This document shows, piece after piece, positions 57,189 through 64,000 of a stretch of DNA of 64,000 nucleotides. This DNA is from Roseibium album. GTDB taxonomy: Bacteria > Pseudomonadota > Alphaproteobacteria > Rhizobiales > Stappiaceae. Each line of letters opens with the position of its first letter. Position 1 is the stretch's first letter. A model generated the notes under the pieces. That model saw nothing but the letters and a program-made list of their open reading frames with translations, searched no databases and was not told the origin of the DNA. The stretch is from positions 124,001 through 188,000 of the forward strand of contig CXTY01000015.1 of the NCBI GenBank assembly GCA_001404055.1, in the 5' to 3' direction. The position numbers were made by a program, and so were the translations under genes.

Positions 57189-58133
57189 ATGCAGGCCTCT
57201 GCTGCCAGTCTCCAGGCGATGGAGATGAGCTTTCTGGGCAATACTCTCGACCGGCAATCCACGCGACGTGATGATAAACCCTACATCGCAGACCTGCTTT
57301 CCCGACCGGAGACAGAAATTGTTCTATCAACCGACAGAACCCTGGTGTTTTCGGCAGGATCTGAGCTAAAAATCGGACATGATCTGGAGGCGGCCAAGTC
57401 CCTTGGTGCGAATACCGAGGAAATGGTGTTTCTGGGCATCAGGCCCGAGACGGGGCAAGCACTTTTTGCCACAACACTTCCTCACAGCGACGAAGATCTT
57501 GAGCAAAACCAGGATCTTCAGATCCTGGATCTGCGAACGCTGGCTCTGCAAAGCACATTCAACCCTCAGGACCTTGGAGCGTTGGCACAAGCCCGTGCCC
57601 TTATTCACTGGCATCGCACGCATCTTTTCTGTTCGCAGTGCGGTGTTAAATCTGAAATGGCTGAAGCGGGCTATCGCCGGGATTGTCCTTCCTGCAGCGC
57701 ACCGCATTTTCCGCGCACCGACCCTTGTGTCATCATGCTGATCAGCGACGGAGACCGGGCCCTGCTCGGACGCCCTGCCAGGCTGCCGGAAGGTATCTAC
57801 ACAACACTTGCCGGGTTCATGGAGCCTGGTGAAACGATTGAACAGGCTGTACGCCGCGAGTGTATGGAAGAATCAGGCATTGAAGTAGGCGAGGTCCGGT
57901 TGATATCAAATCAACCCTGGCCATTCCCGGCCAACCTGATGCTTGGCTGTGTCGGTAAAGCGACCTCACGCGACATCGAAATCGAAGATGACGAACTGGA
58001 GGATTGCAAATGGTGCGACAGAGACGAGGTCTTGAAGATGGTCAAGGACACCCATCCTGAAGGGCATAAGATTCCACCTTCCATTTCCATCGCTTATGAA
58101 CTGATCATGGGCTGGCTGGAGAATCGGATCTAG
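57189..58133 (+). CDS. nudC: NAD+ diphosphatase (NADH pyrophosphatase / RNA deNADding enzyme)
   Basis: A 314-residue Nudix hydrolase that cleaves NAD(H) and, in E. coli, NAD caps on RNA. Zinc ligands are C148, C151, C166 and C169 (FCSQCGVKSE and DCPSCSAP). The Nudix box runs 209-231 (GFMEPGETIEQAVRRECMEE, then SGI). NQPWPFP at 241-247 is the NudC-specific motif, usually SQPWPFP. The gene ends 19 bases before the next ATG on the same strand. Confidence 0.95.
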   Translation: MQASAASLQAMEMSFLGNTLDRQSTRRDDKPYIADLLSRPETEIVLSTDRTLVFSAGSELKIGHDLEAAKSLGANTEEMVFLGIRPETGQALFATTLPHSDEDLEQNQDLQILDLRTLALQSTFNPQDLGALAQARALIHWHRTHLFCSQCGVKSEMAEAGYRRDCPSCSAPHFPRTDPCVIMLISDGDRALLGRPARLPEGIYTTLAGFMEPGETIEQAVRRECMEESGIEVGEVRLISNQPWPFPANLMLGCVGKATSRDIEIEDDELEDCKWCDRDEVLKMVKDTHPEGHKIPPSISIAYELIMGWLENRI

Positions 58134-58152
58134 AGCACTGTTGAGGATTAAA

Positions 58153-58731
58153 ATGACCTGGTGTGTTTATCTGACCCATCCTGAAGTTGAGATCGACCCT
58201 TCCGTGCCGGTCCCGGACTGGGGATTGTCGGATATCGGAAAGGAGCGCGCAAAAAAAGCGCAAGACTTGCCCTTTGCGCGTGACATCCGGGACGTTGTCT
58301 CAAGCGCCGAAACAAAGGCCGTTGAAACAGCAAAGGCTTTTGTCGGCGACCAGGATTTGCCGCTTCACGTTCTGAAATTTCTTCACGAAAACGACCGGTC
58401 GGCGACAGGATTTCTGCCTCCGGAGAAATTTGAAGAAACTGCCGACCAGTTCTTCGCCAATCCGAGGGAGTCCATCCGAGGCTGGGAGCGGGCTACAGAT
58501 GCACAAACGCGCATTGTCACCGGCATTCGGGCGGCCATCCGCGGAATTAAAGAAGAGCAACCGGTGCTATTCACCGGCCATGGCGCCGTCGGCACGCTCC
58601 TGATGTGCCACCTGATGGATGCGCCTATTTCGAGGGTTTATGATCAGAAACGCGGCGGCAGCTGGTATCGCTTTGAGAAAGACTGGCTGACGTCACAGGC
58701 TGCCGGCACTTTAAGCTGGACAGAGCTCTGA
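58153..58731 (+). CDS. Histidine phosphatase family protein with degenerate RHG motif
   Basis: A 192-residue protein of the phosphoglycerate-mutase-like fold. The ATG at 58153 follows GAGG; an in-frame TTG four codons upstream is less likely. The catalytic RHG motif is replaced by THP (CVYLTHPEVEI), so His is kept but the arginine and glycine are lost. WGLSDIGKERAKKA, VVSSAETKAVETA and the second His in FTGHGAVGTLL are normal. It directly follows nudC and is probably co-transcribed. Activity is uncertain. Confidence 0.82.
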   Translation: MTWCVYLTHPEVEIDPSVPVPDWGLSDIGKERAKKAQDLPFARDIRDVVSSAETKAVETAKAFVGDQDLPLHVLKFLHENDRSATGFLPPEKFEETADQFFANPRESIRGWERATDAQTRIVTGIRAAIRGIKEEQPVLFTGHGAVGTLLMCHLMDAPISRVYDQKRGGSWYRFEKDWLTSQAAGTLSWTEL

Positions 58732-58797
58732 CGCTGTTCGGTCTTGCGGCTGGATCGTGCTAGGCTTCGGTTGAACGTTCAGACACTGGAGCCCGAC

Positions 58798-60012
58798 GTG
58801 ATCCGTTCCCTGCCCATATTGTTTTTTGCTGTTTTGTCCGCGCTCATTATTTCAAGCCAGCCGGTTCTTGCAGGCAAATATGACGCACAGTTTCGGCAGT
58901 TTCTGAATAACAAAGTGATACCGGCGGCCCGGAAGGCCGGTATTTCCCAGGCGACACTGGACCGTGAACTTAAAGGCCTCACACCTGATACGTCTTTGCC
59001 CGGGCTTGTTGGTCCCGGAGGCAAGGGCACGCCACCCAAGGTCAACTTCCAGGCGGAGTTCCGTTCGCCCGCCCGTTATTTCCGTGCCAGCCAGTTCAAC
59101 GCGCTGGTTCCCGGTGGCCGCAGGCTCATGAAGAAGCATGCCAGTACGCTTGCCCGGATCGAAGCAAAATATGGCGTTCCCAAGCGTATCATCCTGGCGA
59201 TCTGGGCCAGGGAATCGGGCTATGGCAATGCCAAGATCCCCCATGACGCCCTTCGGGTGCTGGCAACACAGGCCTTCATGGGGCAAAGGCCCGACTTTTT
59301 TCTGGGCGAGCTCGTTGCCGGTTTGAAAATTCTGCAAAATGGCGATGTCTCCCGCAGAGCCATGAAAAGCTCCTGGGGCGGGGCGATGGGCCAGCCCCAG
59401 TTTCTTCCCTCGTCCTACCTGAAATATGCCGTAGATTTTGACGGCGATGGCAAGCGCAACATCTGGACCTCACAGGTCGACACCATGGCCTCGATTGCAA
59501 ACTACCTGTCCAAGCATGGCTGGGCAAAGGGTCGTGACTGGGGGTATGAAGTCGTTCTGCCGAACACGGTATCGTGCACGCGCGAGGGGCCGGACAATCG
59601 CCAAAAAATATCGGGTTTTGTCCGAGAAGGTGTGCAACGTGTCAGTGGCCGCCCCTTTCCGGACCACGAAGTCAATCGACCAGGCAATATCTTGCTGCCA
59701 GCCGGTCGCTATGGCCCGGCATTCATTGCCACGGAAAATTTCTATGTTCTCAAAGACTACAACGAGAGCGATACATATGCCCTCTTTGTCGGGCATCTGG
59801 CGGATCGTTATAGCAGCAACAAGGCTTTTGCCGGAGACTGGAAACCGATGCAGGATACGACGCGCGGTGCCGTCCGAAATCTGCAGCAACGCCTGGAAGG
59901 CCTCGGCCACGATGTTGGTGGCGCCGATGGACTGATCGGTTTCAAGACCCGCCGCTCCATCGGCAAGGACCAGGAAAAAAACGGTTTCTTTGCAACCTGT
60001 TGGGTGGGGTAA
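58798..60012 (+). CDS. Lytic murein transglycosylase (MltB type)
   Basis: A 404-residue periplasmic enzyme that cleaves peptidoglycan. The GTG at 58798 is preferred because CTGGAG lies upstream and it opens a clean signal peptide (IRSLPILFFAVLSALIISSQ, cleavage near VLA-G). The catalytic domain has the active Glu E139 in AIWARESGYGNAKI, then WGGAMGQPQFLPSSYLKYAV and NIWTSQVDTMASIANYLSKH. A C-terminal peptidoglycan-binding domain (RNLQQRLEGLGHDVGGADGL) follows. There is no lipobox, so it is probably soluble. Confidence 0.92.
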   Translation: MIRSLPILFFAVLSALIISSQPVLAGKYDAQFRQFLNNKVIPAARKAGISQATLDRELKGLTPDTSLPGLVGPGGKGTPPKVNFQAEFRSPARYFRASQFNALVPGGRRLMKKHASTLARIEAKYGVPKRIILAIWARESGYGNAKIPHDALRVLATQAFMGQRPDFFLGELVAGLKILQNGDVSRRAMKSSWGGAMGQPQFLPSSYLKYAVDFDGDGKRNIWTSQVDTMASIANYLSKHGWAKGRDWGYEVVLPNTVSCTREGPDNRQKISGFVREGVQRVSGRPFPDHEVNRPGNILLPAGRYGPAFIATENFYVLKDYNESDTYALFVGHLADRYSSNKAFAGDWKPMQDTTRGAVRNLQQRLEGLGHDVGGADGLIGFKTRRSIGKDQEKNGFFATCWVG

Positions 60013-60223
60013 CAAGGCCTCGCTTCCCTTGATGGCGGTACGCGCGTCAGAATTTTCACGGCGAACAATTTCAATTCGCGAAGCCCTACGTGAATGGTGG
60101 CTATGACAGGCCCCTACGTCAGGCTTTTGCATCTCAAATTACGTATCAGAAATTTTTTCTTTTATTTTTTATTGTTTTACGATAATTAATAACTGTAATT
60201 ATTTTAAAAATGGAGTCCCCCGC
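60013..60223. promoter_or_regulatory. AT-rich intergenic region before the paralog pair
   Basis: The last 70 bases (60150-60212) are very AT-rich, with runs such as TTTTATTTTTTATTG and TAATTATTTTAAAAATGG. This probably holds the promoter of the next gene and may bind nucleoid proteins. GGAGTC lies just before the ATG at 60224. Confidence 0.4.
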
Positions 60224-60838
60224 ATGTTTGGATTGATAGTCCGGCGCGCGACGCTGTCGCTGCGCGTGAGATCTTTATTGCTTGCTGCAACCCTAACCGG
60301 CTCTCTTGCCGGTCTGGCACAAGGAGGGGAACTGGATAAATTCAACCCGGCTACGACTGACCCCGATCTGTTCAGGATCGCTGTCCGTCATTCGGACCGA
60401 CTTCAGGTTCCTGCAAAGGGTGCCAAAATGTTGATTGTCATGACCGACAGGAAGAGCGGTCGCGTTCTAACGGAGAAACAGATCCTTTTGACAAAGACCA
60501 CCGCCGCTAGCGACAAGGTTTCGGCCCTCAAGGACAACCGAACCGAGAAAGTTGCGGTCTATCGCATCCCTGAACGTCAAATCGGTGAGTTACGCGCTTT
60601 GCAGGCCAAGTTCCTTGCCATGCCGAAATCAAGGCAAGACGAGATTGCCGGTTCTCTGTCGATCGACGTGTCCGGTTGCAAGGTCGATCCCGATGACGGT
60701 GGTCGAATGCTCATTTCGACCTTCCTAAAATCCTCGGAACTAAACGACTATGTCATGCTTGCAAATGACTATGACCTGCGAAACATCCCACCCGGCGCGA
60801 CAGCAAAAGGTTTGGATCCGGTTCGCCCTTGTCGCTGA
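60224..60838 (+). CDS. Exported protein of unknown function (intact paralog)
   Basis: A 204-residue protein with an N-terminal signal sequence (VRSLLLAATLTGSLAGLAQG). The mature part has FRIAVRHSDRLQVPAKGAKM, a charged middle, VAVYRIPERQIGELRALQAK, and DVSGCKVDPDDGGRMLISTF, then LKSSELNDYVMLANDYDL. The two cysteines may form a disulfide. The family is not recognised. The next gene is a diverged copy: VSGCKV, ISTFLK/VSTFLK and the D(Y/V)DL motifs align. Confidence 0.75.
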   Translation: MFGLIVRRATLSLRVRSLLLAATLTGSLAGLAQGGELDKFNPATTDPDLFRIAVRHSDRLQVPAKGAKMLIVMTDRKSGRVLTEKQILLTKTTAASDKVSALKDNRTEKVAVYRIPERQIGELRALQAKFLAMPKSRQDEIAGSLSIDVSGCKVDPDDGGRMLISTFLKSSELNDYVMLANDYDLRNIPPGATAKGLDPVRPCR

Positions 60839-60982
60839 TCCACGTTCTCCAGGTGCGGATTTCGAAATCCGCACCGGCAACACCCTCCGCCAGTTCAGAC
60901 CGGTGGATTGCGAGCGACACCTTCCTGGACAGACCTTCAAAAATACCTGATCGCCAAATGCCCACTCAATCCGAGAGATAGA

Positions 60983-61630
60983 ATGCTCATCCGTATAATC
61001 AGACCAATTTGGGCAAGGCCCAGATGGCTTTTCCTGGTGATGGCGATCCTTACGCTCACCGCCTGCACTCATGTACCGCTTGCCACTATGGTCAAACTCA
61101 GCACTTTCGACATGCTCAAGACCGATCCGGTCAGATTGCGGGTTGCAATCAGATATCCGAACAGCCTCAGGATACCGGATGGCGGCGCCAACATGCTGCT
61201 GACGGTCAAAATGAAAGCCGACGGCACGACCTTACTCGAGGAAGAAATTGAATTTGAAGAAGTGGTTTCAAAGCTTGAAAACGCCGAACTCAGCTCAGAA
61301 CTCAAGCAAGGAACGCGCATCAGCATTTAACGGTTACCGGAAGAAAACACGTCGTTCTTCAAGAGTTTTCAGAAACTTCTCCTCTCCAAAAGTGAGGTAG
61401 AACGCGACAAGTTGGAGGGCAACATGTCAATAAGCGTTTCTGGATGCAAAGTCTCTGAACAATTGTCTGAGAAAATTCGCGTCAGCACATTTCTGAAAAC
61501 AGCGGAATTTGGGTCCTATGTCCACCTCCTGCGCGACGTCGACCTGAAAGAGGTTATGGCAAACAGCGAAAGCCAGAAAAGTCCCGGCCTGGAACTGTGT
61601 GAAGTCACGGAGACTACGAACCTCAACTAA
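60983..61630 (+). pseudogene. Second paralog, lipoprotein gene interrupted by TAA
   Basis: It starts MLIRIIRPIWARPRWLFLVM with the lipobox LTAC (C28) and then aligns with the upstream gene: RLRVAIRYPNSLRIPDGGAN to FRIAVRHSDRLQVPAKGAKM. The frame meets TAA at 61328-61330 and continues in the same frame: ISI, stop, RLPEENTSFFKSFQKLLL, then SISVSGCKVSEQLS and RVSTFLKTAEF. In the intact copy the stop position is Tyr (VAVYRIPE), so one base change (TAC or TAT to TAA) explains it. A TTG restart at 61412 would make only a C-terminal piece. Confidence 0.75.
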
Positions 61631-61638
61631 CCCCGGCA

Positions 61639-63270
61639 CTAGACATTCACAATCCCTTCTGGCGCCGTTTCCAGACGGAAGGCAGCAGCCATGAGCGCCT
61701 TGGTGTAGTCAGTCTGCGGTGCGTCGAAAATCTGTTCCGCGGGTCCGGACTCCACAACCTTGCCCAGGCGCATGACGATCACTTCATTTGCCAGGGCCCG
61801 CACCACTTTCAGATCGTGGGAAATGAACAAGTATGCAAGGCCGTGCGCTTTCTGCAGATCGCGCAGCAGGTCGACAACCTGGGCCTGGACACTCATGTCC
61901 AGCGCCGAGGTTGGCTCATCCAGCATGACAAATTTCGGTTCCAGCACCATGGCACGGGCGATGGAGATGCGTTGCCGCTGACCACCAGAAAACTCGTGCG
62001 GATAGCGGTGCCGGGTCGACGCATCAAGCCCGACTTCCTCCAGAGCTTTAGCCACCTTCCGATCACGCTCCACTGCTGAAAGATCCGGGAAATGGACCTG
62101 CAACCCTTCGCCAACAATATCGGCAACAGTCATGCGCGGGGATAGCGCGCCAAACGGATCCTGAAAGACGATCTGCATGTCACGCCTCAAGGGGCGCATT
62201 TCCTTCCAGGAGTTGGTCTGGATGTCCTGACCATTAAAGGCGATCCGCCCTGTTGAAGAGATCATGCGCAAGATGGCAAGGCCAAGAGTGGTTTTGCCCG
62301 ATCCGCTTTCGCCAACAATACCCAGCGTCTGGCCTTCGCGCACCGTGATGTCTATTCCATCAACGGCTTTGATATGGTCGACAGTCTTGCGCAGCAGCCC
62401 GCGCTTGACCGGAAACCAGACTTTCAGGTCGTCGGCCTGGACCACAATCGGTTTGCTTTTGTCAGTTGCCGGAGGTTCACCCTTGGGTTCGGCGGCCAGC
62501 AGATGCTTGGTGTAGTCATGCTGCGGATTATCAAAAATCTCGTAAACGGGTCCCTGCTCGACGATCTCTCCTGCCGTCATGACGCACACCCGGTCTGCAA
62601 ACTTCCGCACAACACCTAGATCATGCGTGATGAACAGCATGGCCATGCCATGCTTTTGCTGAAGTTCCTTGAGCAGTTCCAGGATCTGCGCCTGAACGGT
62701 CACATCCAGCGCTGTTGTCGGCTCATCGGCAATCAGAAGGTCTGGCTCATTGGCGAGCGCCATTGCGATCATCACACGCTGACGCTGGCCACCGGACAAC
62801 TGATGCGGATAGGAATTGAGACGCTTTTCCGGATCACGAATGCCGACCTGATTGAGCAGTTCCAGCACACGCTCGCGCGCCTGCGTATCTCCCATACCTC
62901 TGTGGATCTTCAGAATTTCCGCAATCTGCTTTTCCACTGTATGCAGTGGATTGAGCGAGGTCATCGGTTCCTGAAAAATCATCGAGACGGCATTACCGCG
63001 CACGGCGCGCAATTCAGTTTCATTTGCGTGCAGGAGATCCTGACCGTTCATCAGGATTTTACCTGTCGGGTGCGATGCCGCCGGATAAGGCAGCAACTTG
63101 AGCACCGATAGCGCGGTAACCGACTTTCCTGATCCGCTTTCCCCAACCAGCGCGACTGTTTCGCCCTTCATGATGTCGAAAGAGATCCTGTCGACCGCCA
63201 ATGTTTCATTGCCGCCTTGTGTGAAGGCGACGGAGAGGTCCTTGACTGAAAGGAGGGTCTGTCTGCTCAT
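61639..63270 (-). CDS. yejF: Peptide ABC transporter ATPase, fused double domain (YejF)
   Basis: A 543-residue protein with two ATPase domains. The first has VGESGSGKSVTAL and LSGGQRQRVMIAMALANEPD, then IADEPTTALDVTVQ. The second has VGESGSGKTTLGLAIL, FSGGQRQRISIARAM and LDEPTSALDMSVQ. Both are complete. AGGAGG is so close to the ATG at 63273 that the adjacent ATG at 63270 (MSRQTLLSVKDLSVAF) fits better. It is likely the last gene of a yejABEF-type operon for import of small peptides such as microcin C-like compounds. Confidence 0.93.
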   Translation of the reverse strand: MSRQTLLSVKDLSVAFTQGGNETLAVDRISFDIMKGETVALVGESGSGKSVTALSVLKLLPYPAASHPTGKILMNGQDLLHANETELRAVRGNAVSMIFQEPMTSLNPLHTVEKQIAEILKIHRGMGDTQARERVLELLNQVGIRDPEKRLNSYPHQLSGGQRQRVMIAMALANEPDLLIADEPTTALDVTVQAQILELLKELQQKHGMAMLFITHDLGVVRKFADRVCVMTAGEIVEQGPVYEIFDNPQHDYTKHLLAAEPKGEPPATDKSKPIVVQADDLKVWFPVKRGLLRKTVDHIKAVDGIDITVREGQTLGIVGESGSGKTTLGLAILRMISSTGRIAFNGQDIQTNSWKEMRPLRRDMQIVFQDPFGALSPRMTVADIVGEGLQVHFPDLSAVERDRKVAKALEEVGLDASTRHRYPHEFSGGQRQRISIARAMVLEPKFVMLDEPTSALDMSVQAQVVDLLRDLQKAHGLAYLFISHDLKVVRALANEVIVMRLGKVVESGPAEQIFDAPQTDYTKALMAAAFRLETAPEGIVNV

Positions 63271-63280
63271 CATATCCTCC

Positions 63281-64000
63281 TCACGCCAGGCTCTTGCGCG
63301 GATCGAACGCATCGCGCACGGCTTCACCAATGAATATCAGCAGACTGAGCATGACCGAGATGACCAGGAAACCCGTAATCCCCAACCATGGAGCCTGGAG
63401 ATTGTTTTTCCCCTGTGCCAGCAACTCGCCCAAAGAGGCGGATCCGGGTGGCAATCCAAAGCCAAGGAAATCCAACGCTGTCAACGTTGATATGGACCCG
63501 TTTAGGATAAAGGGCATGAAGGTCAGCGTTGCGACCATGGCATTGGGAAGAAGATGCCGCCACATGATCACCGGATTGGACACCCCCAGAGCACGCGCCG
63601 CCGAGATATATTCAAAATTTCGTCCCCTGAGGAACTCGGCCCTGACCACACCCACCAGCGCGACCCATGAAAAGGCAAGCAGAATAGTGAACAATGTCCA
63701 GAATCCCGGCACCAGGAATGATGAGACGATCAGGATCAGATAGAGCGTCGGGACAGCAGACCACATTTCGATAAAGCGCTGAAACAACAGGTCGGTCCAG
63801 CCGCCGTAATACCCCTGAACAGCACCGGCAGCGATGCCGATCGCAGATGAAGCCAGCGTCAATGCAAGGCCGAACAGGACGGAAATTCGGAACCCATAGG
63901 TCATTCGGGCCAGTACATCGCGCCCCTGATCATCAGTCCCAAGCCAGTTCCAGTTGCCGATAACACAGTTGGGGTCATCCACGCCTAGGGGATAGCGCGA
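63281..64000 (-). CDS. yejE: Peptide ABC transporter permease (YejE), partial
   Basis: The C-terminal 240 or so residues of a membrane permease; the frame is open at the window end. WNWLGTDDQGRDVLARMTYG is the conserved start of the core and the EAA loop is SAARALGVSNPVIMWRHLLP. About five helices follow and the end is GEAVRDAFDPRKSLA. It is 10 bases upstream of yejF. The N-terminus and yejA/yejB lie beyond the window. Confidence 0.93.
   Translation of the reverse strand, partial: SRYPLGVDDPNCVIGNWNWLGTDDQGRDVLARMTYGFRISVLFGLALTLASSAIGIAAGAVQGYYGGWTDLLFQRFIEMWSAVPTLYLILIVSSFLVPGFWTLFTILLAFSWVALVGVVRAEFLRGRNFEYISAARALGVSNPVIMWRHLLPNAMVATLTFMPFILNGSISTLTALDFLGFGLPPGSASLGELLAQGKNNLQAPWLGITGFLVISVMLSLLIFIGEAVRDAFDPRKSLA

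Noticed and set aside
61412..61630. Separate small gene starting at TTG 61412
   Set aside because: It is in the same frame as the broken upstream paralog and aligns with the second half of the intact copy, so it is part of the pseudogene.

Overview
The window is a stretch of ordinary-looking chromosome from an alphaproteobacterium, most likely order Hyphomicrobiales and probably the Stappiaceae (Roseibium/Labrenzia/Stappia group). The reasons are: an F1 ATPase operon of the form atpHAGDC lying next to priA and separated from the Fo genes; the cluster zapE-mdh-sucC-sucD-sucA-sucB-...-lpd; an Omp19-like lipoprotein; a GcrA-type cysteine motif; an XdhC gene followed by a molybdopterin-binding/nucleotidyltransferase fusion; and dnaX-ybaB-recR with the SRP RNA gene upstream of dnaX. 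The genus is inference.

Layout. 1-2.4 kb: tail of a LysE-family exporter, then two maturation genes for molybdenum hydroxylases. 2.7-6.6 kb: a 68-residue protein that looks like a free-standing GcrA C-terminal motif, and a GAF/multi-PAS/GGDEF diguanylate cyclase. 6.7-16.4 kb: atpHAGDC and priA (minus strand), a short-type transaldolase and XerC (plus strand). 16.4-21.1 kb: accessory genes (acetyltransferase, two small exported proteins, Tat-type metallophosphoesterase, ZntR/CadR-like MerR regulator) and a GT-C-like membrane protein broken by an in-frame stop. 21.2-33.9 kb: TCA cycle block on the minus strand (zapE, mdh, sucCDAB, then LysE, a small exported protein, an SDR, and lpd). 34-45.4 kb: mixed region with a VOC protein, a DUF7662-like protein, the Omp19 homolog, a degenerate LMW phosphatase, a MAPEG protein, an acyltransferase, recQ, an outer-membrane barrel protein, periplasmic msrA, creD, and an AT-rich orphan gene between copies of a dispersed repeat. 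45.4-49.8 kb: the succinate dehydrogenase operon sdhC-sdhD-sdhA-sdhB with an FkbM-type methyltransferase gene between sdhA and sdhB. 50-55.8 kb: glutaminase, an EI24/CysZ-like membrane protein, recR, ybaB, a small membrane protein, dnaX, and the SRP RNA gene with promoter and terminator. 55.9-64 kb: LysE exporter, HIT protein, nudC with a degenerate histidine phosphatase, an MltB-type lytic transglycosylase, a tandem pair of exported paralogs of which the second is broken by a stop codon, and yejF/yejE of a peptide ABC importer (yejE runs off the window).

The energy genes form a functional core: malate dehydrogenase, succinyl-CoA ligase, the 2-oxoglutarate dehydrogenase complex with its E3, succinate dehydrogenase and the F1 part of ATP synthase are all here. 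I saw no tRNA, rRNA, CRISPR array, phage or transposase gene. The most unusual items are the fkbM gene inside the sdh operon, the GcrA-motif microprotein, the repeat-flanked AT-rich orphan gene, two genes each broken by a single stop codon, paired hairpins between sucD and sucA, and several enzyme-fold proteins that have lost a catalytic residue. I did not find a clearly new multi-gene system.
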